From Liquorilactobacillus nagelii DSM 13675 (lineage in GTDB: Bacteria > Bacillota > Bacilli > Lactobacillales > Lactobacillaceae), in the NCBI RefSeq assembly GCF_019444005.1, contig NZ_CP049304.1, positions 1 through 64,000 on the forward strand: a stretch of 64,000 nucleotides of DNA, in the 5' to 3' direction. Shown here in pieces: positions 9,647-18,188 of the stretch. Position 1 is the first letter of the stretch, and each line of letters starts with the position of its first letter. The position numbers were made by a program, and so were the translations under genes. The notes below the pieces were generated by a model. The model saw nothing but the letters and a program-made list of their open reading frames with translations. It was not told where the DNA came from and ran no database searches.

Positions 9647-9672
9647 AAAATTTTAGAGATGGAGGATTAGCA

Positions 9673-10101
9673 ATGAAAATCGCATTAGCAGCAGATAAAG
9701 CAGGATTTGAACTGAAAGAACACATTAAAAAGTTTTTGACAGATAAGGGATATGATGTCCTTGATTTAACGGCAGCACCAGCAGTGGATTTTGTTGATTC
9801 ATCTGTTAAACTTGCTCAGACCGTTTTGGCTAAAAAAGCTGATCGTGGAGTGATGTTTGATGAATATGGTGTCGGCTCAGCGATGGCTAGCAATAAAGTT
9901 CATGGGATGGTTACAGCAAATGTCACTGAAGAAAATACGGCCCATATGACTACGCAACATAATGGTGCAAAAGCAATTGCTATTGGAGCTGGAATTGTTG
10001 GTCCTAAATTAGCTGAGAATATTGTAAAAGCATATTTGAGCGTTAACTATGCAGGTGGACGTCATCAAATTAGATTGGATATGCTGGAGAAAATGTACTA
10101 A
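9673..10101 (+). CDS. lacA: galactose-6-phosphate isomerase subunit LacA
   Basis: With LacB, this 142-aa protein converts galactose-6-phosphate to tagatose-6-phosphate. It belongs to the RpiB/LacAB fold. The N-terminal [17 protein letters not shown] and [16 protein letters not shown] identify the LacA type, in which the RpiB catalytic cysteine position is not a cysteine; the partner LacB supplies it. A GGAGG motif precedes ATG 9673. It is 26 nt after lacR and 31 nt before lacB. Confidence 0.92.
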   Translation: MKIALAADKAGFELKEHIKKFLTDKGYDVLDLTAAPAVDFVDSSVKLAQTVLAKKADRGVMFDEYGVGSAMASNKVHGMVTANVTEENTAHMTTQHNGAKAIAIGAGIVGPKLAENIVKAYLSVNYAGGRHQIRLDMLEKMY

Positions 10102-10132
10102 TTAAAAATAATTTTGACGGAGGGAATAGATA

Positions 10133-10651
10133 ATGATTATTGCACTAGGAAACGATCATATTGTTACAAGTGTTAAAATGCAGATTTCAGATTTTTTAAA
10201 AGCTAATGGACATCAAGTAATTGATGTTGGTACCTATGACAATACTCGCACGCATTATCCAATTTACGGTTTGAAAGTTGCTGATTTGGTACGTGATGGG
10301 AAAGCTGACTTAGGGGTTGTTCTTTGTGGAACAGGTGTTGGTATTTCGACAGCAGCAGATAAGAATATTGGGATTCGCGCTGCTTTGGTTGGTGATGTTG
10401 CCTCAGCAAAATACGCTAAAGAAGAATTGAATGCTAATGTGATTTCATTTGGTGGAGCAGTTGTCGGTGAACACTTGGCAGAAGATCTTGTTGCTGCATT
10501 TTTAGATGCTGAATATCATGAAACGCCAGAAAATAAGAAATTAATTGAAAAAATTAATCAAGTTGAAGAAGATAATTCTCAACAACATGATAATCCACAT
10601 TTCTTTGATCATGAGTTGAAATTGTGGTCAGAAGGATACTATCACGATTAA
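10133..10651 (+). CDS. lacB: galactose-6-phosphate isomerase subunit LacB
   Basis: The 172-aa partner of LacA. It begins with [21 protein letters not shown] and contains [16 protein letters not shown], which includes the catalytic cysteine loop of the RpiB fold, followed by the family C-terminal extension ([16 protein letters not shown]). The genes lacA, lacB and lacD1 follow each other with gaps of 13-31 nt. Full length for LacB. Confidence 0.94.
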   Translation: MIIALGNDHIVTSVKMQISDFLKANGHQVIDVGTYDNTRTHYPIYGLKVADLVRDGKADLGVVLCGTGVGISTAADKNIGIRAALVGDVASAKYAKEELNANVISFGGAVVGEHLAEDLVAAFLDAEYHETPENKKLIEKINQVEEDNSQQHDNPHFFDHELKLWSEGYYHD

Positions 10652-10664
10652 GGAGGGGTAATTA

Positions 10665-11666
10665 GTGGATGCTTTATTAATTGTTAATGAAGAAAAAAAG
10701 AAGTATTTAAAAAATCTTTCAAATGAAAGCGGTGTTATAGCTGCTTTGGCAATTGATCAACGTGGCTCTTTGAAAAAAATGCTGGCACAAGCAGCTGGAA
10801 AGCCTAGTAATGAAACTGATATCGTTGAATTCAAGAAATTGATTTCAAGTGAATTAACTCCGTATGCTTCAGCAATTTTACTTGATCCAGAATATGGATT
10901 GCCAGCTGCTGACAAAAGAGCTGCCAATGCTGGGTTATTGATTGCTTATGAGAAAACCGGTTATGACACAACTGAACCGGGGAGAATGCCAGACTTATTA
11001 GCGGATTGGTCAGCTTTAAAACTTAAAGAGGCAGGAGCAGATGCAATTAAGTTTATGCTGTATTATGACGTTGATGAACCAGAAGAAATCAATCGGAAAA
11101 AGCAGGCATTTGTTGAACGAGTTGGGGCTGAAAGTGCAGCAGCTGGATTACCATTTTTCTTAGAGCTGATGTCATATGATGCTAAGATTGCTGATACTAA
11201 GAGTAAAGAATATGCAGCAGTTAAACCGCATAAAGTTAACGCTATGATTAAGGAATTTGCCAAGGATCGTTATTTGGTAGATGTTTTGAAAGTAGAAGTT
11301 CCGGTAAATATGGCTTATGTAGCTGGTTACAGTGGAGAAAACGAAGCGGTTTATTCAAAAGAAGAAGCGGCAGAATATTTTAAAGAACAAACAAAAGCAA
11401 CCAATAATGTGCCATTTATTTTCTTAAGTGCTGGGGTCAGTGCTGAACTTTTCCAAGAGACATTGAAGTTTGCAGCAGCAGCAGGATCAAGCTTTAATGG
11501 AGTACTTTGTGGTCGCGCAACATGGCGTGGAGCAATTGAACCGTTTGCCAAGGAAGGAAAAGAAGCCGGAAAACAGTGGTTGGATGATCAGGGACGAAAG
11601 AATATAGAGGAATTGAATGATGTTTTAAAGACAACAGCCAACTCTTTATTTGAAAAACTTGATTGA
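10665..11666 (+). CDS. lacD1: tagatose-1,6-bisphosphate aldolase, copy 1
   Basis: Class I aldolase splitting tagatose-1,6-bisphosphate into dihydroxyacetone phosphate and glyceraldehyde-3-phosphate. The 333-aa protein shows LacD motifs: ALAIDQRGSLKKMLA, LLDPEYGLPAAD, VDVLKVEVPVNM (lysine region) and FLSAGVSAELFQETL. GTG 10665 follows AGGAGGGG. From 10706 to 11657 the DNA matches the second aldolase gene (18212-19163) without gaps and with only five differences, so one copy has recently been duplicated or converted from the other. A hairpin follows directly, before lacX. Confidence 0.94.
   Translation: MDALLIVNEEKKKYLKNLSNESGVIAALAIDQRGSLKKMLAQAAGKPSNETDIVEFKKLISSELTPYASAILLDPEYGLPAADKRAANAGLLIAYEKTGYDTTEPGRMPDLLADWSALKLKEAGADAIKFMLYYDVDEPEEINRKKQAFVERVGAESAAAGLPFFLELMSYDAKIADTKSKEYAAVKPHKVNAMIKEFAKDRYLVDVLKVEVPVNMAYVAGYSGENEAVYSKEEAAEYFKEQTKATNNVPFIFLSAGVSAELFQETLKFAAAAGSSFNGVLCGRATWRGAIEPFAKEGKEAGKQWLDDQGRKNIEELNDVLKTTANSLFEKLD
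10706..11657 (+). repeat. 952-bp direct repeat, copy 1 (lacD1 body)
   Basis: Ungapped match to 18212-19163 at a constant offset of 7506 nt. I count five substitutions (at about 10766, 11046, 11553, 11611 and 11630), giving 99.5% identity, and three of them change an amino acid. The match starts about 40 nt into the reading frame and ends a few bases before the stop codon; flanks are unrelated. Confidence 0.95.
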
Positions 11667-11673
11667 TGCTTTA

Positions 11674-11718
11674 AAGAGAAGCAAACGAGTATTTTATCGA
11701 GTGCTTCTCTTATTTTTT
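11674..11718 (+). terminator. hairpin between lacD1 and lacX
   Basis: A perfect 10-bp stem (AAGAGAAGCA with TGCTTCTCTT), an 18-nt loop and a following T-rich run. It ends the lacR-lacABD portion or acts as a partial terminator that lowers expression of lacX, DUF4867 and lacC; no separate promoter for those genes is obvious. Confidence 0.75.
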
Positions 11719-11740
11719 GACAAAATTAGGGGATGGAAAA

Positions 11741-12619
11741 ATGATTACGATCGAAAATCAATATTTTCAAGCAGAAATTGATTTACATGGTGCACAATTA
11801 ACACATCTATATCACAAAAAAGCTGATTTTGATTATCTTTGGAATAACTCAGCTTGGAACAAACATGCGCCCTTACTTTTCCCAGCAATTGGTCGTTCTA
11901 ATCAGGAACAATATTTATTGAATCATCATCCTTATCCAATGCCGCAGCATGGTTTTATTGCCGATCAGGATTTTCAAGTGATTAGCCAGACTAAGAGTAA
12001 AGTTTCTTTGCAGACTGAAGCAACAGCAGCAACTAAAAAGTTTTTTCCATTTGATTTTGTTTTGGAAGTAACTTTTGGTTTAACATCAGTGGGGTTAAAA
12101 AGTTTTTTTACAGTAATAAATAATTCAAAGAAAGTTATGCCATTTTCATTGGGGTCACATCCAGCTTTTAATGTACCAATAATTTCCAAAACTGAATTTT
12201 CGGATTATTATTTGGAATTTGCGGGAGATTTTGAATTACCTTTAAAAGCTTTTGAAATTATAAAAGCTCCTGCTCCATATCGCACAGGAAAGATTGAAAC
12301 CTTTGCAAACCAAAAAAGAGTTCCCTTAACACATGATTTGTTTTCGAAAGGATTAAGGATTATTGCTAATCAACAAGTTAAACAAGTAAAATTGGCATCA
12401 GACAAAACGGAACATCAAATTATTGTTAAACTGGATGATTTTCCAAATGTTTGTCTTTGGACAAAAGAAGATAAAAATCTGTCGTTCTTATGCATTGAAC
12501 CCTTTAGTGGATTGCCCGACATTTTGGGAGAACCTGTTGACTGGTATACCAAAGAAGCCAATTTACAGTTGAAACCAGCAAAAAGTAAACAATTGCAGTA
12601 CGAATTACTATTAAAGTAA
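11741..12619 (+). CDS. lacX: aldose 1-epimerase-like protein LacX
   Basis: A 292-aa galactose-mutarotase-superfamily protein of the type found in lactose/tagatose operons. It has GAQLTHLYHK, the histidine-containing PMPQHGFIADQDF, and FSLGSHPAFNVP in place of the usual second histidine motif. It probably epimerises a (phospho)sugar anomer, but the LacX substrate is not settled. ATG 11741 follows AGGGGA by 7 nt; an in-frame ATG at 11717 lies within the T-rich tail of the upstream terminator and is rejected. The next gene begins 12 nt after its stop. Confidence 0.83.
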   Translation: MITIENQYFQAEIDLHGAQLTHLYHKKADFDYLWNNSAWNKHAPLLFPAIGRSNQEQYLLNHHPYPMPQHGFIADQDFQVISQTKSKVSLQTEATAATKKFFPFDFVLEVTFGLTSVGLKSFFTVINNSKKVMPFSLGSHPAFNVPIISKTEFSDYYLEFAGDFELPLKAFEIIKAPAPYRTGKIETFANQKRVPLTHDLFSKGLRIIANQQVKQVKLASDKTEHQIIVKLDDFPNVCLWTKEDKNLSFLCIEPFSGLPDILGEPVDWYTKEANLQLKPAKSKQLQYELLLK

Positions 12620-12631
12620 GAGGATGATTAA

Positions 12632-13312
12632 ATGACCGATGCGAACACTTTAAATAAATTACAACAGAAAAATTCTGAATATCATATTGAACAAATTAAT
12701 CAAGCTAATTTCAAAGTATATGGCAATGTATTGTCAGATTATGATTTGACAGAAGTAAAAAGTTTCTTTGCTGAAAATGTATCTTACGGAGAAAATGGAA
12801 ATTCCTATAATCCATCTAATCAAGAATTAGAAAGAATTTCCGTTATTCAAAAAATTGGGAATGATATTTTTGCCGGAATGAATTTCTCAGCCGGAGAATG
12901 TACCGGTCAAGCTCAAAGTTTTTCAGCAGTTGAATATCACCAGGGCAGTGAAGTTAATATTATGTTAACTGATGTTGTAATGGTTTTAGGAAAAAGATCG
13001 CAAATTCAAAATGGTTTATTTAATGCAGCAACTGAGGCCAGAATATTTTTTATTCCAGCAGGAACGATAATTGAAATGTATAGCGACACACTGCATTATA
13101 GTCCAATTAAAGTGGAAAGCAGTGGTTTCAAAGCTGTCGTGATGGTTTTACAAGGAACTAATCAACCATTGCCGGCCGGTTTTAAATCAACTAATCCTTG
13201 GATAGTTAAAAAAAATAAGTTTCAAGCAGCGCATGCAACTAGAAAAGACAAATTAGCGGCTGGTAGTGTGGAAGGCGTTTCAGGTAAATTAATCAAATTA
13301 GAGCAAATTTAA
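12632..13312 (+). CDS. DUF4867-type cupin-like protein
   Basis: A 226-aa protein placed between lacX and lacC. The central region (EYHQGSEVNIMLTDVVMVLG and IFFIPAGTIIEMYSDTLHYSP) has the spacing of a cupin barrel, with histidine and glutamate residues that could bind a metal. I recall such proteins as DUF4867, seen beside tagatose-6-phosphate genes in Firmicutes, but cannot confirm it here. Sugar isomerases of the lyxose/mannose type share this fold, so an isomerase or epimerase role on a pathway intermediate is plausible but unproven. ATG 12632 follows AGAGGA. The kinase gene starts 17 nt downstream. Confidence 0.65.
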   Translation: MTDANTLNKLQQKNSEYHIEQINQANFKVYGNVLSDYDLTEVKSFFAENVSYGENGNSYNPSNQELERISVIQKIGNDIFAGMNFSAGECTGQAQSFSAVEYHQGSEVNIMLTDVVMVLGKRSQIQNGLFNAATEARIFFIPAGTIIEMYSDTLHYSPIKVESSGFKAVVMVLQGTNQPLPAGFKSTNPWIVKKNKFQAAHATRKDKLAAGSVEGVSGKLIKLEQI

Positions 13313-13328
13313 AAAATGGGGTGAGTAG

Positions 13329-14270
13329 ATGATTTTAACAGTAACGATGAATCCTTCAATTGATATGGCTTATGATTTATCACAATTAAAGTTAGATCAA
13401 GTTAATCGAGCTGCTAATGTGCAAAAAACAGCAGGGGGTAAAGGCTTAAACGTTACCCGCGTAATTAATCAAATGGGACAACCAGTAATTGCAACCGGAT
13501 TGCTAGGTGGGAGATTCGGACAGTTTATTAATGATAAGCTAATTGAAGAAAAAATAGCTGCATCTTTTACAGAGATTGCAGGTGAAACTCGAAATTCAAT
13601 TGCTTTGCTGCATGATGGCGGTAAGCAAACTGAAGTTTTAGAAAGAGGACCACAAATTGCTTTACGTGAGCGGCAGAACTTTTTGAGTGATTTCAAAGAA
13701 TTATTGAATAAAGTTGATTTAGTGACAATTTCTGGTAGTTTGCCACAAGGACTTGAAGAAGATTTTTATTCTCATTTGATTGAAATTGCAGCGGAAAATA
13801 ATGTTGCAGTATTGTTGGATACCTCGGGGCGTTCTTTAAAAAATGCTCTTGGGAGTACTTGCCAGCCGCTGCTGATAAAACCTAATGCAGCTGAACTGGG
13901 GGACTTAGTTAATCAAAAGATATCAGATAATGATATAACTGAAGTTGTCGCCGCACTTAAAGACCCACTTTTGGCAAAGCTTAAATGGATTTCAACATCG
14001 TTAGGAAGTAATGGGGCGGTGGTTAAATTTGAAAACAAACTTTATCGGGCTGAAATTCCTCGAGTAGCGGCAATTAGCCCAGTTGGTTCGGGTGATGCGT
14101 CACTCGCTGGTTTGGCGATTGGTATTAGTTTAGGCAAAACACCAATTGATACAATCAAAACCTCAATGACACTGGGAATTTTGAATGCTTTAGAAGCGGC
14201 AACTGGCTGGGTTAATCCTAGCAAATTTACTGAGTATTTTGAACAGGTTAAGGTCACAGAAATTAGATAA
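13329..14270 (+). CDS. lacC: tagatose-6-phosphate kinase
   Basis: Phosphorylates tagatose-6-phosphate to the 1,6-bisphosphate cleaved by LacD. The 313-aa PfkB-family protein starts ILTVTMNPSIDMAYDL, carries KTAGGKGLNVTRVI (substrate-binding GGKG motif), and ends with SPVGSGDASLAG containing the catalytic aspartate. It closes the lac unit and is followed by a terminator. A second PfkB kinase at 15227 belongs to the next cluster; this copy is assigned to lacC by its place in the operon. Confidence 0.87.
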   Translation: MILTVTMNPSIDMAYDLSQLKLDQVNRAANVQKTAGGKGLNVTRVINQMGQPVIATGLLGGRFGQFINDKLIEEKIAASFTEIAGETRNSIALLHDGGKQTEVLERGPQIALRERQNFLSDFKELLNKVDLVTISGSLPQGLEEDFYSHLIEIAAENNVAVLLDTSGRSLKNALGSTCQPLLIKPNAAELGDLVNQKISDNDITEVVAALKDPLLAKLKWISTSLGSNGAVVKFENKLYRAEIPRVAAISPVGSGDASLAGLAIGISLGKTPIDTIKTSMTLGILNALEAATGWVNPSKFTEYFEQVKVTEIR

Positions 14271-14276
14271 ACTAAT

Positions 14277-14312
14277 AAAAACGCTATCAGTTATTATTGA
14301 TAACGTTTTTTT
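14277..14312. terminator. terminator after lacC
   Basis: Stem AAAACGCTATCA with TGATAACGTTTT (one mismatch) followed by T7. It lies between convergent lacC and the RpiR gene; the A run on the other side could let it act for both. Confidence 0.8.
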
Positions 14313-14327
14313 ATACATATTTTATAA

Positions 14328-15089
14328 TTAAAGCAGGTGATGATCTTTTTTTGTTCGAACAACATAAGAATCCATTAATATTCTGGTCATTATCTGTAAG
14401 GGTAGTCTTGATTGAACCTCGTAATCAGGAAAGTAGGTTGTTTCAGATTTAAACCCTAAAAACAATAAATCAGAAAGACCAGCTAGAGGAGAATACGAAT
14501 TAGTTGTAAAAACTATTTTTGTAATTTCTTTTTTTTCTAATGACTTGGCAGCATTTACAAGTTCTTTAGTTTGACCATTCAATGAGATGAAAATCACTAC
14601 ACAATTGTACTTAATTTGTTTTGCGACCGTTTTAATTATGTTTGGATCAGTTTGAAGCTCGGCATATTTTCCGACTAACTGTAATTTCATTTGTAATTCT
14701 CTTCCAATGGGTTCAGAAAGACCACGTGCAAAGATATACACCATTTTAGAGTTTTGAATTTGTCTGATTGTATCTTCGACTATTCCAATTTCTAAATTTC
14801 TTAGCGTATTATTTAATTCAATTTCGTTTTTAAGAATAACGGATTTTATTTCATTATCTGCTTGAGATAAAATTTGATATTTTGGACCGTTTTTTTCTTG
14901 ACTAAGAATTTGATGTCGAAAAGCGGTATATCCAGAGTATCCTTTTTTTTTCATCGTCCTAACAATTGTAGCTGTAGAAACATTAGCGTATTCACTAAGT
15001 TTTACAATTGAGAGTTCACTAATCTCATCAATATGATTTTGAATAAAAGACCAAAGATATTCCTCAGCATTGCTTAATTTCTTCTCCAT
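14328..15089 (-). CDS. RpiR/MurR-family transcriptional regulator
   Basis: A 253-aa regulator with an N-terminal RpiR helix-turn-helix (VKLSEYANVSTATIVRTMKKKG) and a C-terminal SIS sugar-phosphate binding domain (YIFARGLSEPIGRELQMKL; CVVIFISLNGQTKELVNAAK). I place the start at ATG 15089 because AAAGGA lies 6 nt upstream; ATG 15104 has no ribosome binding site. It is divergent from the PfkB kinase and fructose-type PTS genes and faces a large inverted repeat at 15140-15176, its likely operator. It probably senses a ketose phosphate. Confidence 0.85.
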   Translation of the reverse strand: MEKKLSNAEEYLWSFIQNHIDEISELSIVKLSEYANVSTATIVRTMKKKGYSGYTAFRHQILSQEKNGPKYQILSQADNEIKSVILKNEIELNNTLRNLEIGIVEDTIRQIQNSKMVYIFARGLSEPIGRELQMKLQLVGKYAELQTDPNIIKTVAKQIKYNCVVIFISLNGQTKELVNAAKSLEKKEITKIVFTTNSYSPLAGLSDLLFLGFKSETTYFPDYEVQSRLPLQIMTRILMDSYVVRTKKDHHLL

Positions 15090-15139
15090 AGCTAATCCTT
15101 TCATGTAAATTGTAAAGTATTTTCGGATTTTACCAAATT

Positions 15140-15176
15140 ATAGTATATAAAAGAAAACATTTTCAAAATATACTAT
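15140..15176. promoter_or_regulatory. inverted repeat in the rpiR-pfkB divergent promoter
   Basis: ATAGTATAT (15140-15148) and its exact reverse complement ATATACTAT (15168-15176) flank an A-rich centre containing GAAAACATTTTC (15153-15164), itself nearly palindromic. It lies midway between the two divergent starts. An operator for the RpiR protein is the simplest reading. Confidence 0.5.
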
Positions 15177-15226
15177 TTAAAATAGAAAATGTAAGGAGTA
15201 GATAAATAGAGAAAGGAGAGATTTGA

Positions 15227-16159
15227 ATGATTTATACTATTACTCTTAATCCAGCAATTGATCTTTTTATTGACACCAAAAAGCTGGCAGCAAATAGTGT
15301 CAATCGAACTAACGGATATGATCTACAAGCTAATGGAAAAGGAATCAATGTTTCTTTTATTCTAAATAAAATTGGGATTCCAACTACAGCTACAGGAATA
15401 GGAGGCGGTTTTACTCTTGAATATATTAAGAATAAACTTCAACTTAATCATATACCATATTATTTTACCAAAAGTCAAGGACTAACTAGAATTAATGTTT
15501 TTACCAGAGTCAAAAGTGAAAACAAGGAATATAAATTAGTTAATCCTGGACCAGAAGTAACTTTAGCTGAACAAAAAAAGTTGTTAACTTATTTCAAAGA
15601 AAAATTAAAAAAGGACGATCTGATTTGTATTTCAGGTAGTTTCTCTACTGGAATTTCTCCTGACATTTTACAAGACTTTGCTAAATTAGCTGAACAGAAG
15701 CAAACAAAATTGGTCATTGATACTAGTTATCAACAAGTTATGGATATTTTACCTTATCATCCGTGGATCATTAAGCCAAATGAAGATGAAATCAAAAAAT
15801 GGTTTAGTCTGACAGGTCAGGTTGATCAGAAACAATTAGTGAAATTAGGCAAACGGTTAGTTACTAAGGGAGCTCAAATGGTACTGATTTCTTTAGGGTC
15901 AAAAGGAGCTTTGTTAATAACCTCAAGTAAAGTTTTTTATGGAAACGCTCCTAAGATTCAAGAGCTGAATACAGCTTGTGCAGGAGATTCAATGCTGGGA
16001 GCGTTTATTGGAAATTTAATTAATCAGAAAGGTTTGGAAACAGCGTTAAAAAAGGCGATTGCAGCTGGTAGTGATGCTGCTAGACAAGAGTGGATCACTA
16101 ATTTTATAACTGCTAAAGAATTGGAAAAACAGATAAAAATCGAATCAAATAATATCTAA
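15227..16159 (+). CDS. PfkB-family sugar-phosphate kinase (1-phosphofructokinase/tagatose-1-phosphate kinase type)
   Basis: A 310-aa kinase opening with IYTITLNPAIDLFID, with LQANGKGINVSFILNKIG as substrate motif and LNTACAGDSMLGAFIG, where CAGDS holds the catalytic aspartate. Together with the fructose-type PTS and lacD2 that follow, it would convert a PTS-imported ketose-1-phosphate to the 1,6-bisphosphate. Because the partner aldolase is LacD, tagatose-1-phosphate is the better guess than fructose-1-phosphate, as in described tagatose operons of lactobacilli. ATG 15227 follows AAAGGAGAG. Confidence 0.78.
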   Translation: MIYTITLNPAIDLFIDTKKLAANSVNRTNGYDLQANGKGINVSFILNKIGIPTTATGIGGGFTLEYIKNKLQLNHIPYYFTKSQGLTRINVFTRVKSENKEYKLVNPGPEVTLAEQKKLLTYFKEKLKKDDLICISGSFSTGISPDILQDFAKLAEQKQTKLVIDTSYQQVMDILPYHPWIIKPNEDEIKKWFSLTGQVDQKQLVKLGKRLVTKGAQMVLISLGSKGALLITSSKVFYGNAPKIQELNTACAGDSMLGAFIGNLINQKGLETALKKAIAAGSDAARQEWITNFITAKELEKQIKIESNNI

Positions 16160-16182
16160 TTTTTTAAAAGGAGGTTTTAAAA

Positions 16183-18172
16183 ATGGCTAAGTACAAAATT
16201 ATTGGGGCTACAGGCTGTGCAACTGGAATTGCCCACACTTATATGGCTCAAGAAGCACTGGAACAAGCAGCAAAGAAAATGGGAATGACAATCAAAATCG
16301 AAACTCATGGGCAAACAGGGATTGAACATACATTAACTTCAGATGAAATTGCCGCTGCTGATGCAGTAGTTGTCGCTTCTGATATTAATGTTGATGCAGA
16401 TAGATTTGCTGGTAAGAAAGTGATTATTGTCCCAGTTGCTCGGGCAATACGTGAACCAGATAAATTGATTGAAAAAGCTTTATCAGCAGAAACACCAATT
16501 TACAAAGCAAATAAATCTAGTAGTAGAAAACCACATAACTCAGATAGTTCTGCAACAAATGAGAGTGTAGTTACTAAAATCTATACATCATTAATGAATG
16601 GTGTTTCGCATATGCTACCACTGGTTGTAGCAGGAGGAGTTTTGATTGCTGTTTCATTTTTCTGGGGAATTTATTCAGCGGATCCTAAATCTTCTCAATA
16701 TAATCAATTTGCCTATATTTTAAATACAATCGGTAGCACAACAATGAATTTAATGGTACCAGTTTTATGTGCCTATATTGCAGAAGCTATTAGTAAGCGT
16801 TCAGGTTTAATCGTAGGTTTCGCAACCGGGATGATTGCTTACAATTACGGTACCGGGTTCATTGGTGCAATTGTTGGTGGCTATTTAGCAGGATATATTG
16901 TTATTTTATTACAAAAACTCCTAAAGCCAATTCCAGACAAAGAATTCCGTGGCTTAAAAGCAATTTTTCTTTACCCCGTTCTAGGTGTTTTTATTTCCGG
17001 TTTAATTATGTATTTAGTTTCGGCGCCGGTTAAAGCTGCTAATCTCGGTATGATGGACTTTTTAAAGGGAATGCAAAATGCTGATCCCATTATTTTAGGA
17101 ATCATTATTGGATGTATGTGTGCGTTTGACTTTGGTGGCCCCGCTAATAAAGCAGCTTATTTAACTGGTACAGCCTTATTAGCGCAAGGAAATTATTATT
17201 TTATGGCTGGAGTATCTGCCGCGTGTATTGCACCACCTTTAGCTACCGGATTTGCAGTTTTGATGAATTCAAAAGCATATTCTAAAAATGAGCGCAGTGC
17301 AGGTTACGTTAACTTTCTTTTAGGCTCAACTCATATTACTGAAGGAGCAATTCCGTTTGCTGCTAAGAATCCGTTTTTAAACATTCCGGCATTTATGGTG
17401 GGCTCCTCAATTGCAGCCGTTTTGTCCTATATGTTCAAAATTAGTGACCCAGCTCCTCATGGCGGTTTCATTATTCTGCCACTAGTAAATCATCCATTCT
17501 TGTGGGTATTATTCATTTTAATTGGTTCAATCGCTTCAGGAGCCTTACTAGCACTAATCGCTGGTCGGCAATATAGAAAGCATGGTGGTTTGGTTGAAAG
17601 CGCTGGTGGAATGGATTTGATTACTGGAGTAGGTTCAGTTGACGAAACTTTTTCAGAAAAGGTTGATGAAAAGCATCAAACAAATATTATAGAAAAAAAC
17701 AATAGTAATTTGAGCGGAATTTTGAATCATAGAAATGTTTTTCTAAATGTAACAGCTAAAGATCAGCAAGAAGTTTTACATTATTTAGCCAAACAAGCTG
17801 TTGACTTAGGTTTAGCGAGTTCAGAAGATTCAGTTTTTGAAAAATATATCAAGCGTGAACATGAAGGTTCTACTGGGATGGAAAATGGAATTGCAATTCC
17901 ACATGCACAGGACACATGCACAGGATGATACGATCAAAAAATCAAGCCTTTTGATTGTTAGGCTGAAAGATCCAGTAAATTGGAATACTTTTGATGATAA
18001 GCCAGTTGATACGATTATTTCATTCTTGATTCCGCAAAAAGATAATGGAACACATTTGAATTATTTATCAAGTACCGCTAAGCTTTTACTGCATCAGGAC
18101 TTTGTTGATCGGTTAAAAGCTAGTCAAACAGGTGACCAAATTGTTGAACTTTTCAAACAATATAAAGCATAA
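16183..18172 (+). pseudogene. fructose-type PTS EIIBCA, split by a 13-bp duplication
   Basis: The product order is EIIB (GATGCATGIAHTYMAQEAL, phosphocysteine C12; about residues 1-100), EIIC membrane domain (about 130-460) and EIIA (about 500 to the end). The frame runs to a TGA at 17926-17928, just after the EIIA active-site motif IPHA. The rest of EIIA continues in another frame (DDTIKKSSLLIVRLKDPVNW) to 18172. An exact tandem duplication of 13 bp (17900-17912 and 17913-17925) causes the shift; removing one copy restores one frame of about 660 codons. The encoded protein therefore has EIIB and EIIC but a truncated EIIA. The substrate is probably tagatose or a related ketose. Confidence 0.9.
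17900..17925 (+). repeat. 13-bp tandem duplication inside the PTS gene
   Basis: CACATGCACAGGA occurs twice in succession with no mismatch. A 13-bp unit changes the frame and brings a stop three bases later. It looks like a single slippage event and could revert by loss of one unit. Confidence 0.97.
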
Positions 18173-18188
18173 GATGGGATGGGAAAAA

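Noticed and set aside
11063..11551. Minus-strand frames inside lacD1, with identical twins inside lacD2 (18569-19057)
   Set aside because: They recur only because the two aldolase genes are near-identical. They have no ribosome binding sites and run opposite to a clear gene.
17837..18172. A separate gene for the C-terminal EIIA piece
   Set aside because: Its first residues come from the wrong frame of the PTS gene and no ribosome binding site precedes it. It is the severed end of the EIIBCA protein.
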